NCBI GenBank assembly: GCA_037013685.1
Contig: CM072884.1
Coordinates: 101,536,048-101,600,047 of the forward strand
Source: Acridotheres tristis
Taxonomy: Eukaryota; Chordata; Aves; Passeriformes; Sturnidae
DNA length: 64,000 nucleotides
Direction of reading: 5' to 3'
In this document: piece by piece, positions 23,720 through 37,003 of the stretch
How positions within the stretch are numbered: the first letter of the stretch is position 1
How the letters are laid out: every line of letters starts with the position of its first letter
Translations under genes and position numbers: made by a program
The notes under the pieces: generated by a model
The model's input: the letters and a program-made list of their open reading frames with translations, nothing else
Told to the model about the DNA's origin: nothing
Database searches by the model: none

Positions 23720-26700
23720 GAACATATTTTCACCAAAAACACTGGGAAAGCAGGAATAGTAACTATCATTTGAGTGACTTATGTTGCCCTTGATATAGGC
23801 CAAGCTCTCTAGTTGTACATCCTGAAGATATCAGTCCCCTCACTCATGAAAACCATTGTTTCTGGGGAACCTTACAGGGCAAAATGGGGGCATGAGGAAA
23901 ATAAATGGAAGCTTTCCAAAGGATTTGGCATGGCCAAACCACACCATAGGCACAGGTCTTGGCTGTACCACCTCTGTTTTCAATGAAAAGCACCTATTTC
24001 TGCCAAAATGCTATTGAAGTTCAAGTGATTATTTTATTATATCTTAATTGATTGAAAATGTTACCTCTCAATTTTTGTGAATTACCTTCCTTGAACCATT
24101 GGAGGCAATGATGGACTAATCTTTTTTCTTACATTAAAAAGCAGAAAATGTGGTGCTATAGTACTTGACTAATTTTGCAAGACTTTCAAATCCAATAACA
24201 GCATTCTTCGTAATTGATTTAGCCTTTCTCAATTCCACTTAAATTAGCTTTCTGCTTTAATTAAATCACAGTATATTTTATGCCAGGAGAGAATTGGTCA
24301 TTTTTACTTGCTGGTATAATTACAAAATACCACCACAATGCACAAGAGAATCCCAAGGTCTATAGTTATAAATAAACTTAAGAGTTAATTTTATGCTTCT
24401 GTTTTCCCTCCAATATTTACAGCATATTTGTATTTCTGATATATTTTATGCTGTTGTTTTACAGTGTTTTGCAGATGGTCTTGCAATTCTCAGCATGCAA
24501 TAACAGGAATTAAATATTTATGGTTGTGCACAACTTCAGTTGTCTCTGCAGTCTTCAGAGCTCCCTGTAGAAGTCAGCATTTGTCAACTCAGAGCCTGCA
24601 CTGGCACCACTGATTATTGTGCTGGCACTGCCTCATGTTACAGCAAAGACTCTCTCTAGCCCCAGCTCATCCATAATTTCAATGCATTTCATCCCATCCT
24701 CTTCACAGAAAAAAGTTATCAAAGTCAAAAATGTTGCTCTACTTTTCCAGCCTGAGGAAGCCATCGACTGAGAACTGAGGTTTTGCTTTGCTTTCCATGC
24801 ATCTCATGCACACCTTGGAGTGGGAGGTTTGACTCTGTGTGGGACATCTGTAACTCATACCTCCAGTCAGGCCAAGACTTCAGACTTCCCTCCACCTGAC
24901 AAAAGGCCACACAAAACACACAAGGAAGAGATGCACATGCTCTCTCCAAGGCACTTGGGTCTCGCCCAGAGGCTGCAGGGAGGGACTGAAGGAGCAGGTT
25001 CCAGGGACAGCTGCTCTTCTTTCATCTAGAGACACAACAGGAGAGGACCAGGAGTGCATCCAAGCTCTCAGCAGAACAAACCTGCAGCTGACACATACAA
25101 CAGCTGAGACAAGTCTTTGCCTGCTGCTGTCCTGGGTCCTACTCCCTCCTGGGTCTGGGTCTCGTTAAAACCACAAACTTTAGGATCCTTTTCTAACTAG
25201 TAGACAGAAAAGCCCTATTAGCACAGGCCATCCCATGCATTTATTCTAGAAATTTCAAAATTCAGTAAGAATCAAAAATTAAAAGCACTGTTAGTGTCTG
25301 TTAAATATGCCTAGGCTTTTTATTTCTTTCTCTGTTCCCTTATCTGATCATCTGTGTTGCTTTGAGAACAGGAACTCAAGTTGTTATCTCCAGTGTACAC
25401 AATGAAATGGACCCCGCTAAATCTGCAGGTCCCTCCCCACAACTTTTGCCCTCTGCTATGTAAATGAAAATATTTTATGAAGTTATTTTAATGGGAATAT
25501 GGTACTCTTACATTAGGCCTAATTTCCTTTCAACAGAGGCTCAAAAGAGGGAGTTCCTTTACAGTGTTTTAAAGCACTTGTACTTCCCTACTGCCTGAAC
25601 TTTTCTAAGATGAATTCTTGTAAGACAGAGCACAGCACGAATTATATGTATCTGTGTTCACCCATAAGCCTACAAAATTTGCATCTACTCCCTTCCTGCT
25701 TTTTCTCCTTGTTGGATTTGTTGTTTTCTTCTCAACACAATCTGTTAGAGAACTGGTAAATCCTTTACATCAGTACATGTTGCTATTTTCAACCTTGAAT
25801 GTAACCACCTAAAGAAAAAAAAAGTCAAATACTCCTTTGCTATACACTTTTTTATTTTTCCTTAATATAATTTCTATTTTTATCTGACAGAAGCTAGGAA
25901 GGGACAGTAATTATTTCTCTTAAAAAATGAGAAAAACTTAAAAACTTATAAAACAAGATTTATCCTCCAAAAGGGTATTCACTCAAAATGTCCTGTGTCT
26001 CAGAGTGAGCAGAGTTACATCCCTTCCTATTTGAACATCATCTCTGAGTACCCTGTCTGAAAGAATAGTTGGTCTGTAACTTGGACATTCATTAAATAGA
26101 AGTGAGGAAATCATTTTTGTAATGCTGTGCATAGACACAGAAAATTATCCCTTGTGCATAATTGCACATGACAATTCAATTTTTTCACGTGTGTTTTGCA
26201 TACATATGTGTGCATTTATATTGATACATAAATAATCTAAATATGTTATTAATGACTCCCAATAATAATACTGCTGCATATTCTGTTTGTAAATTCCTTA
26301 AGAAATCTCCCAAGGGATACTGTCATTGTAATAACATTGTTCCAACACTGTTGGAATAGGACAAGTGGAGTGGACAATTGCTATAGTAAACTCACTCCTA
26401 ATGTGAAGATTTACTGACAATACAGCCTCTGGTAGCTTTCCATGACAGATCTCTACCTACAGCTGCACCAGCTCTCTACACAAAAATATAAGTAGTCTTC
26501 AAATCATGTGAAGACTTATAGCACTGAAGCTAAGACCTGAAAATATTTTATGGAAATATTAAATATTTTAATGAAATATAGCTGTGGAGTAACTGGACTG
26601 GTTCAGTAAGTGCTTGATGTAATCACATACACATGGCAGTGTCTGTCTGGAGATCTCTGTCAGTCTAAAACTTAACCCGAGTTTTAATAAGAGATTGCAA

Positions 26701-27738
26701 AATGAAAACAGATAATTAAAGGCAAAGGCAAAAAAGTAGTAACTTCTTAACTTTTAGTTTCCACCACTATAACCACAAACTAGTAGAAGAATTCAATCAC
26801 TGATCTTACATTTGAAATCACTTAGATGTGATTTTCACCCACGACCTGATGAGTAAGTAAGTAAGGTGAAGAATAATCAAGCAACTCTTAATACATTACT
26901 GCTAAACATATACAGAACATGGAATAAAAAGAAATCACATTAGCAAGAAGAACACATGGAGGAGACCTAGTGCTTTTCCTGAAAAATTGTCCAAACTTCT
27001 TCCTTTAAGTAACACTTGGGAGCACATTTGGTTTTAAGGCCAATTCTTCTCACATATTGAAATTGTGGGAACATTGACTTTCTTCATTAAGTCAGAGCTA
27101 TAATCCATAAGACTGACAATAAAAATATTCATGGTACTTTGTCCAATTTTCAGCTGATTATCATCCTCTGCAAGCAAAGCTGCAGGAAGCAAAAAAATTG
27201 AGTAACTCATTGAAAAACTGATCAAACTGCTTTTCTCTCACAAACTAAAATGTCCATCTTTGGGAACACATTGGAAAATTTAACTAAAATAAACATATTT
27301 GTCCATGATCTGCTCAGCATATGACCTACTTCATGTATTATTATTTACTTGAAGTAAATTAACTTAAACCTTGCCAATTATCATGTCTTTATTTATTGAG
27401 CATCACTGGGACTGTATCCAAATTTAGTTTGAGAGTCACAACTCTTTTTTAAAACTTTTGTAAGTCTGTCCCGTACTTCTTATAGAAGGAAAAAGTTGCT
27501 TCTTACACAGCTTTGCTATAATCATGTAGCATTATTAACTTGACAGAACTATTGGTGACCGGACCAACCACTCATATGCAGCGTGGCTCATGACATTTAA
27601 CCTCTGGTCTCCTCTGCCCTGCTCCTCCAACTGGGCCAAGACCAACATTTCTCAAAAAAACTGGAGCAACCTTCCCTCCTGTGGGCCAGAGAGGTCTCCA
27701 GGAACACCCGCAACACACTGGAGTATTCCTCTCAGCTT

Positions 27739-27805
27739 AGAATCACAGAATCAATTAGACTGGAAAACATCTCTAAGGTCATTAATTCAACCATTAGGGC
27801 TCTTT
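27739..27805 (-). mobile_element. CR1 3'-end fragment
   Basis: AGAATCACAGAATCAATTAG, ACTGGAAAACATCTCTAAGG, TCATTAATTCAACCATTAGG: the reverse complement of a CR1 3' terminus of the GACCTCTAAGATCATC type. Confidence 0.85.
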
Positions 27806-30654
27806 CTGCAACAAGTCCAGATTTTTGGACTGACAGTATGAAACCTGCTCACAGATTTTTGGTGCACTTGCAGTGAGATAGACCCTAAGCCACAAATCCC
27901 AAGCATTTGGGAGAGTGTTAAGGAAGTATCACTGTGTACTTTCTCTTATCTTCCTCTCTCACTTGAGTATTTGCAGCTTGACTAAAGGCAGGATAACTGG
28001 TCTAAAATGGTGTTTCTTTGCTTATGTTCATTAGGAATTACCGGCCAAAATTTGATATCCAGAATTCAGAAAAAGAATGAGGCAAAATAAGTTTCCCTCG
28101 TTCCCCTTTTCCCTCTTCTTTTTGATATTCCAAGGAGTGCAAATAACTCACTGGTTTTAAGAAATCAATGAAGACTGTCATGTCCCTGAAAGTAAATGAA
28201 TGACATTTAGACTTTCCACTATACAAGTTTGAATATCTGATTGATTTTATGCTGGAGAATTTAGTTTAGGCAAGCAGTACTGCTAAAGTCTCATGCATCA
28301 AAACAAGACAGACTTTCATTTGAGATCTCCTGAAAAACAGAGTGAAACTGTCCAAACTCTTCAAGTACACTTGGATTGCTTGACCTTGCAGGGGAGCTAC
28401 TTGTATCACCCAGGGAAGTGCAGCCCAGAATGAAACTATGCTTCCACCTCTGAGGCCTCCACTTTGCTATACCCTTCAATATGAATGATAAAAATTATCT
28501 CACGAATGAAAGTACAGATTGAAAAACTAGTCCAAGATGTTCTCAGAACAAGGGTGTTAGTAGCACAGCAGTAGTTAAAGTTTACAAACTGTGCTAGTAG
28601 AAAAAAAACAGTGCAGAGACACTTCAGCTAGAAAATTTCCTGGGGAAATAAGGTTGGCAGTAGCTGAAAAAATTGTTCAGACCTTGTGAACATTAGAGCA
28701 AAACCACCCCCAGCCATGTCAGTGACTCCAGGTCACCAAGAACTACAGCTTCCTTCCCAATACCAAATTGAAGGTCTCACTCAGCTGACCAGTCTACAGT
28801 TAAATCTCACCATCTGATTTAATTCTGAGTTTTAAGATTAACTCTTTTTTTCTGTCATTTGACCAGATTTTCTCACCTTCCTTATTAAAGAGAAGGCTGG
28901 ACTTGTGTTTTATATTATGACAGCACCCTTCCCTGAGACTGTATGCTGATAAACAAGGCTCTTCAACTTCCATAACGATTTTTTCTTTTAGATATTAACC
29001 AAAGCAATAACAATTTTATCTGAAGAACAGAAATACATTTGAGGTGACCAACAAAGAGAAAACAGCTTTTTATTACCTGAAATATTCTACAAAGTTGTCA
29101 ACAAAAGAAGAGTGAGTTGACTGAAATTCACATCAGTCAATAAAGCAACAATCATAATTTCAAATCACTCAGGGAAAAATGTTTATCTGTGGCTGCTTTT
29201 ATGAGTGGAAATTAATTCAGCCAAATTTCAGAGAGGAATAAATGGCCTTTTGTCAGAGCCACCATAGCCAAATTATTATTAGTTTCTGACTTCTATCGTG
29301 ATGTCAAAACCCAGAATCTCACATGACAGGTGAGTGCAGTCCCCTCAAACAGAGACCAAGGAGAGGATATTGCACACAACCAAAGCTAGCCCCTTTCAGA
29401 GCTTCACACCTACCCTGAGTTGGGTGAAGAAAGAAAACGGTGCAGGGTGAATGTGCCAGCTCAGATCCATGGTTGCTGCATTTCAAATGAATTGCAAGTG
29501 GCAGGTCAGTTTTGCCAAACAAGAAGGGAGCCATCTCAGGAAAGCACAGGTTATGATCACCAGATCAATACAAGATAAATAACAGTGTACCCCACACAGC
29601 CTGCATATCTTAAATCAGTGCTGCCAAACTACGCCTTTTGAAGGACAGCTAAAAATGACATTGAAGGTTTTCATGTGGCTTTTACTTCACAGTGAATCCA
29701 TTCAGCCTTGGGAGACACAGATCCTCTCAGAGAATCTGCTCTTATCTAGCAGCAGAATTCCTGTTTCACCAGGGCTGACACTTGTAATGCATCTGATCAG
29801 CAGGATCACTCAGGCATCCCTTCTCACAGAACAGAGCCCTAATTTGATGAGTATGCAGAGCATAACACAAAAGCAAACCACAACAGCTTCAGACCCTGTG
29901 CCCTGCTCATCTCTCCAAACAACTCCACTTCTGCTTCTAGTGACTAGTTCCCAAACTTTTCTGACAAATGAGTCACTACCTACCCACCCGGGCCTCTTAT
30001 GGTAGGAAAAAAACCTTATGCAAGATCCATCACTCTGAGGGATAGAAAGAGCAACTAAAAAACAGCTATTGCCAACAGGGTGCTGCTCACAGACAGCATG
30101 TGAACAAATCCATGTGCCAGGCTCTCCCAGGCCACAGCATCTGCAGACCACCACCTAGGAACCCCCCTCTAACAGGGACAGGGCTGGCCCCCATGCTGGG
30201 CTTTTCCATGCTGAGAAAAGCTCGGCCACTGCAACTGAGTGCCAGACAGAGCCAGGTCTGCAGGAGAGCTGGTCCCAGCATTGCAGCCCCACTGCTGCAC
30301 CCAAAAGACTCCCAGGGAATGGCTGAGGTCTCCGGTTACCCTAATACCATCACTAACAACCTCATACAGCAAAAAAGATTACTTTTAAGCATTTTTCCTG
30401 AACATTTGAAGGAACCATCTCCTACATACCACCTTTCCTTTGAAACTCTGAGTTTACCCAAGTAGTACCTTACTCCATGCCAACCTCACCCTGCCTGACT
30501 CCACTTTTCCCACCTGCATTCCCTCCCCCTTTTGTTTTCTCTATCATCCATGTGCTTCTGCTTAGAATCATTTTAAAATTAAGTTTTCATGTTAGCTCTT
30601 TATTAAGTATATTCATCTAAAATTTTATTCTGTTGAAAAATAAGTAAATGGCAT

Positions 30655-30699
30655 TGAGCAGGTCCATTCCAACCCAGGCCATTCTATGATTCTGTGGCT
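30655..30699 (+). mobile_element. CR1 3'-end fragment
   Basis: GGTCCATTCCAACCCAGGCC then ATTCTATGATTCTGTGG is the sense CR1 3' terminus, about 45 bp long. Confidence 0.85.
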
Positions 30700-31045
30700 C
30701 TTTATTTGCCATTTCTTATGCAGAGTATAATCTGTGCTCCATCCTCCTGTCATATCATACTGATAGAGGCCCTATCAGCTAATTAAAGATTTTTACCCTT
30801 TTTCTTTTCTCTGTTTTCTCAGACACAAAGTTCTGATATTTTTAGTAGCACCTGATTTTTATGGAAAACATCTCTTCCAGATAGACATTTTGGAAGCAGC
30901 AGCCATAATTTTTGACCTATTATGGGCAAATCAGCACTATTAAGTGATCCTAAAAGCACTTCTGTAGATAGTACAAAATGTATATAAGCTGCTTCATTGG
31001 CAAAATTATCTACCTTCTGGTGCCATTACACAGAACAGCCTAATA

Positions 31046-31068
31046 TGCATAATTACAGTAATTATGCA
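31046..31068. promoter_or_regulatory. Perfect 23-bp palindrome with TGCATAATTA half sites
   Basis: TGCATAATTAC, a central A, and GTAATTATGCA are exact reverse complements. Each half contains TGCATAATTA, which resembles POU-homeodomain (class IV type) binding motifs as I recall them. It lies in a stretch (30997-31287) that is open in several frames and has a conserved-element look. A regulatory role is inference. Confidence 0.45.
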
Positions 31069-31527
31069 GAGTACAGCACAAACAAAAACAAAATTATATG
31101 CTGCTTCACACTGGCACTCTTTCAGACAGAAATTCATTTTCACATTTACAGTATTGCAAATACGGACAACATTATTAAAGCAGAATTTGAACATAATTAT
31201 ACATACCAACTCCACATTAAATTGGTGTTTTCCATCTTCAGTGAAGTTACAGGTAGCTGTTGTGATGTCTTTTTGATAGTACACTAAACCACCTAAACTT
31301 TAACAACATGTAAGTCCATCTCTGTTTTTCTTTCAACTGTATCACTGAAGTATCACAGCATCTGTAACCACCTGCTGCCTTCAAGCTGACTCTGCTTTAC
31401 ACAGCATACAACTGCTGTACACAGTAGGAACTGCCAGCCACGAAATCTTGACTTTGGGACAAAATAGATCTAAAATCACTTCTTCAGGTAATTCTAAAAA
31501 GAAACATACTTTTCAAGTTTTCCTGCC

Positions 31528-31563
31528 AAAAAAAGAAAAAAAAAAAAAAAAAGAGAGAGAGAA
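31528..31563. repeat. Poly(A) followed by (GA)n
   Basis: A7-G-A17 followed by five GA units. Same layout as the tract at 47826. Confidence 0.95.
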
Positions 31564-34429
31564 GGTATTTTGAGCAGGATGGCAGGATGGACTGTTTCAT
31601 TTCAGTTCAATTATTTTTAATCAAAATGGAAACTTGGAGCCCAAGGTCTGAGACTTCCTACACTGCAGTAACAACCCTGCATGAGCACAGCTCTTTCCAA
31701 AACACACATCCCCTAACATCCCCTATAGCCTACGATAAAATTTCAAGCTACTGTGATTTTATGTATACGGTTACATAAAAGGAGAATCCCTGTCGGGACA
31801 CAAGACTGCTCTGACCTCGGGCCTGCCACCTTGGCTGGGAATTATCCCAGACCTTTTCCTCCTGTCAGCCCCAGCAGCTGGGCAAGGCCCTGGGGTAGGA
31901 ACAAGAGGGAGATGAGTGAGTACTTAAGTGTTGAGAGTACCTGGAAAGGACTCATCAGGCAGCAGAGATAAGACACTGCTGTGGCTGTACGAGTATGCAG
32001 AGCCCACCTAGCCAACCAGAAAATGCTTGTAGTGCTGGGGTGTGACTGCAGGCAGTGAATTGCTGCTGGCACAGAAAACCTGCACTTGGAAACGCAGTAG
32101 CTGGAAGAGGAACAATAATGAGTGGCCCAGTTTAAAGCCTCCAAGAGAAGAAGGCTGATGCTAGTGGCACTTTTGGAAGTCTTTCTCACCTCTTTGGACA
32201 CCAGCTCTTCCACGAATGGTTTCATCTATCCAGGCTTTTGATACTTAGGAGTGGGATAAAGAAGGATCATTGCAAGCAAGCTGCTGAGGGAAGAGAAATT
32301 GAATACTTTGTTAAAGGGCTGAATTAATAGAACAGTTTTCCACATTATCACAATATGATGACCCCCTTCAGCTCAGAGTGGACACACTGGCAGACATTAA
32401 AACCAAGACCATCAGGAAAGGCAAAGATTGCACATGTGAGAGGAAACCCATGAATCCCTGAAGGGACAGGGATGTCCAGACTTGTCCAGACTGATCAAAC
32501 ATGGGAAAGGAGACCAGCCAGGCTCCTTCAGCCACTACCCCGTCCTGAAAGTCCCAGGTCTGAAGAACCATCTGAGCAGAAAAGCACTGTTTCTTTCCAG
32601 ATGTTCCTGTAGTCAGCTCTGAGTGAAAGCTAAAATGCTAACATTTCTTAAGGAAACAAGATTCTTTGTGTCTGCATCCAGGACTGTTTGTCTTTTGTTG
32701 TGTCTCTTCCCTAACCTTTTGTGAGCCCATTGGACAATTTAGATCTAATAAGACAAGCCAGGAGTATTACAGTCATTAAGTTCCTACAGATTTCCTGAAA
32801 ACAGGGTGTGGGTGGAAGAGAAAGAGCTCATTAGTGCTGCCTGTGGGGGAAAAGCTGGTGAAAAAACTCCCGCCTCTTTAGAAACCAGATTGCACACAAG
32901 GGACAGAAAGCAGGTGGTAATGAAAATCCCAAGTGTGGGGAAAGCTTGAGGTCTGCAGAGGACCCAAACAAAAAGATCAAAACCACAGAAACAAACACAA
33001 ACTTTCCCTCTTCCTGCGTTTTGACACTCAGTCTTACCATTGGGGGTAATCCAATCTATTTTAGTTTTGGGACCTGAAAAGAGAGGGGGACTAGATATAT
33101 TTGTGCTTGGAGTCCAAGTGTGCACATCTGTGAGCCCACATAAGCTTCATGCAGGAAGGAAACACTCCTCACATAATATGAAGCTGTAATGTATTTTTAA
33201 CTGCCCTGAGACTGGGGAACTGCCTCCTGTAATTGCTGATAGTAGGTGACCACTGATAAAACTGATGGAGCCCTGGTTGCCAAGTGGACTGCCCTGCACA
33301 GGCAGGGCAACAGCTGACAAGAAAGGAAAAGGGTTTGGTTACCACAAAACAACTTAAAACTAGGGTGCAAGCTTTAGTTGTGGTACATGTATTAGATGAA
33401 TATTCTGCTTCCATGTGAAGATGGATCCAGCTGAAAAAATCAGTTTTGACTCTTTGATGAAATTATCTATTTAATCACATTTACAATCAAATGGCAGCCA
33501 ACTTCTTCACTGTTAATATGAGGGGGGCTTTTTGTATATATTTATGCTAGCATGTTACATTCTGTGTGGTCTCTGACTGGATCTCCACCAAGTGCAAGGA
33601 CTCAGCCCTTCACCTTTCCTGGTAGAAAATATCCTACAATTTTCCTAAAGTTCAAGCCTTAATTCTCATCCCTGCAGCACTCTGACTATATAATAATCTT
33701 CAAGTTGTCACTAAGGAGCTATGGCAATTGCTTGAAGACAATGACCTAAAGCAGCTTTTCAAACATCTACTTTTCTCTCTTTTATTCTTCTAATTTTAAT
33801 AATCACAGAAACAACATATAAAAAGATTGAAATATTTTAAATAAGGCAGAGGAGATTTTAATTTAATTTCTTTAATCAAAAGATTTTCCAAATGTGACCA
33901 TTTAAAAGAAACATTTCCACTGCAAATACTTGGAAAATAAAATGCATTACATAGAATGATTTCAGCTTCCAACATTTTCTATCCCTATCTGATTTATTTT
34001 ATGGGAGTGTTCTGTCCATTTTGCTTTATCCTATGATGTTTTCAGAATTAATTAATTTAATTCCCAGATCAAACCACCTCCCTAATAAGTTCATTTATCC
34101 TTTTGGATGCAGCACTGAAGGAAACACACCCAAGCCAGTTACAAATGAAGATTGCTCTGAGTGGAACACACTTATGCCCAAAGGCCCACTTCTCATAGTT
34201 TGCAGGGGTGGCAGGTTGATAAATTTGGAATCACAGCCACTTCCCAGGAGGTAAGTTGTCTAAAAGTTGCATGGGACTTTGGTTTTGTAAAAGGACAAAG
34301 AGCTAAGCAATGCAAGGAGCCCAGTTTGATGTATGAGAGCCTTTTTCCCCTCCAGGTGACCTGAGCCCTGCTCTCTGCACCAGTTCCCATGAGAAGGTCC
34401 TGGCCACCATTAAAAATGTATTCTAGGTT

Positions 34430-34560
34430 CACAAAGTCATAGATTGGTTGAGTTTGGAAGGCAGATCACCCAGTCCTGACCTGTGCTCAGAGCAGACTCA
34501 AAAAAAGACAGCTGCTCAGGGCTATGTCCAGTCAGGTTTTGAACATCTCCAAGGGGTTTT
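34430..34560 (-). mobile_element. CR1 3'-region fragment
   Basis: CATAGATTGGTTGAGTTTGG, AGATCACCCAGTCCTGACC, GCTATGTCCAGTCAGGTTTT and GAACATCTCCAAGG follow the reverse-complemented CR1 3' region in order, with small gaps. Confidence 0.85.
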
Positions 34561-37003
34561 CCCTTAGGGCACTTTTACCTTGATCTTCAACAATAGAAGA
34601 ATTGGTGAACTATGCAACCTGTATCAACAAATTTGATAAAAGCAACCATCTCTCCCTGAAACATCAGATCTCTTATTAGACCAGAATGGTCTTCTCTACT
34701 ACTGCTGCTATTGCTACTATAAAATTTCAGTTTTCTTTTCTGGACTTAACATTAGGTTTCATAGATTCTTTACAAGTAATTAGAATCTCCTGTCTCTTAC
34801 CTCTGCATATTTGAACAGATTGCCTCATATATGCTCTAGAACTATTATTAATCACATTTATTACCTGAAGATTTAAGCTTTCATTTGAGAGATCCATATA
34901 GAGACTAAGGAGGTACTTTTGGAGAGGAACATTTCTGAGTTGTGTACTTCTTCCATTAATCAAGGCACCAAAGGAAGGGTCTCCACCAATACAGCTACAC
35001 CAGTTTTCAGCAGGCAACAATCTCCCTTTAACATCTGTAAAGCATTTCTTATATAACAATACCAGCTAATTAAATAATCAGAGAAGTATATGTCTATAGA
35101 GAATCAGGGAAGTATATGCCTGTGAAGACTGCTCAGTCCCAGGCACAAGTGTGAGAATGTGGTTTTTTCTTCTAATAAGTATTGAAGCTAAATTTTTCCT
35201 TAACTCTGCATCTTACTGTTCATTTGAATTTCTCAGAAGCATTCATTTTGACTCTAAGAAAATCCTTGCAGCTTTGCTGATGCTCAGATTAGATCTCCTC
35301 ATGGAGCAAAGTGTTCCCCAGGACAGCTCTGCTTAGCAGGATGCAGGATTCAGTATTTGTGTGAATCAATCCAGACCATTTCAGGGTCACTTTTAGCAAA
35401 AGAAAGCCTGCCTGTTAAGACCAGATAAGAGTGAGGTCATTGATTTATTTTTTCCTCATTATCTGGCAAGGTTTCAGTTGAAGCCTAAACTCATTATCTC
35501 TGTGGAAATACAAACACAACTTGGTCCCTTGAAGCAAGTTAATTTAGTTTGAAAACAGTTAGAGAGTTACCTTCTGAATTCAATTAGCTAATAACTCCTG
35601 ATGGGTAAAGGTCACAGAAGAGCAAGGCACTGTGCTGGTTTAAGTTAAATGCAACTCTAGGTAACATCAGAGCAGCACTCTTCCCCTTCTTACTGAGTCA
35701 TGGCTGCAGCTTCTGGCCATCATCTCCAAATTCTCTGTCAATAAGAGAGACAAATTTATGCCAGAAGGGATCACCTTCAGGGAACAGCAGCAGTACCTTT
35801 GAGCCACAGCTCCTTTAGTGTCTTCCCTTTATATTGTAAGTAAATCAGCAGGAGAAGACGTTCCCCCTTTCAACCGCACTGAATGAAGTCCCTCTACTTA
35901 CCCATGTTAATCAAAATAATCTGTACAATAAAATCCAAATCCCTCTCTGCAGCAAGATGCAATCAAATGCAGGATTCACTTTCTATTCCCAGCTGTAGAG
36001 ACTGATGCTGTAGCAGAGCCTATGTTCCTGCAAAAGACATGACACTTGTGGATCACTCATGGACCACCAGCTGCAAGAGGCTGTTTCAGGCTGGGCTGGG
36101 AAAACATTTCCAGCTTAACATCCAAGTTAGAAAATAATACTATGATAGAAACACTGAAAGGCTTGATCACAGTATAATAACTGTTGGTATTACTACTATA
36201 ATAGAGGGGAAGTAAATGGTGGAAGGGCGGCACATTTTAATTGTTCTCTCAAGGAAACACCGGGCTCTAAACTACCGTAGGCAATCTAGAGCTACAAGCA
36301 GTTCCCTCTTAGAGAAACAATTTTTCATTTTATAATGTGAAAGCAAATTTCTTGCCAGTATTACCTCAGGTCATTAGCTATATTGTAATTCTTGTGTTTT
36401 TCCAAACTGATTTCCCCCTTAATTTGATTTTGAGCAGCTGATTAAATTTACCCTCCTTGAAGAAACAGACATTCAATTTAACTCTAGATAGACATTCTCC
36501 TGGTATCAAAATGCAGTTATCATGGTCACACTTCTAGCTACAGAGTAATTTTGTCACTGCTTTAAAGGGGCATTCTCTAACCAATGACAATATGTTGGCT
36601 TCTTCCTGCACATCCATGTTATACACAAGCTCAGAAAGCAGAACAATAAACTGTACAATGCAAAAGGTACTCTTCAGACAACTACAAACCACTGAATTTC
36701 AGGATGAAGGAAAACCCAGTGCAGCACTGGTATTCATTTTACTTACTTATCCCACAAGGAACCAAATTCCATACCCAGAGGCATGGGTGCCTCTGGTTCA
36801 TCACCATAATCCCAGGGCTCTCACCTTCTCAGGTGGCTGGATCAATGAGACCTTCCAAATATGTTCTCTTTCAAGATTCTGAGTGGACATCCAGGCTGGG
36901 TCTAAATTAAGTAGGGATCAAACCTTAGGACCCTGCAGGTCACTGAGCTATTTTATGTGCAAAAACATAAAAAAACATTAAACAGAAACATTATGCAGAA
37001 TTC
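34561..37003. other. Non-coding, possibly with a conserved element
   Basis: Contains the 26-bp duplication at 35076. The segment 36230-36480 looks like unique, slowly decaying sequence; its conservation cannot be judged from one genome. Confidence 0.5.
35076..35127. repeat. 26-bp tandem duplication
   Basis: AATCAGAGAAGTATATG... (35076-35101) is followed directly by AATCAGGGAAGTATATG... (35102-35127), with a few mismatches. Confidence 0.85.

Larger units (their letters stand above)
17942..27738. other. Non-coding apart from a CR1 scrap
   Basis: Contains the CR1 fragment at 20341 and the poly(A) at 23705. The frame 23345-23803 on the minus strand (152 codons) is low-complexity Phe-rich at the poly(A) tract and unconvincing. 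A purine-rich patch lies at 22520-22565. Confidence 0.6.
27806..34429. other. Non-coding with small features
   Basis: Holds the CR1 scrap at 30655, the palindrome at 31046 and the A/GA tract at 31528. Nothing else recognised. Confidence 0.6.

Noticed and set aside
31006..31284. Overlapping frames of 92-96 codons on both strands near 31.1 kb
   Set aside because: No domain, no splice sites I can defend, and composition typical of AT-rich DNA; kept only as a possible non-coding conserved element.
35630..35890. Possible second LTR beginning TGTGCTGGTTTAAG
   Set aside because: The opening words resemble bird LTR starts, but I find no matching end, no target duplication and no further similarity.
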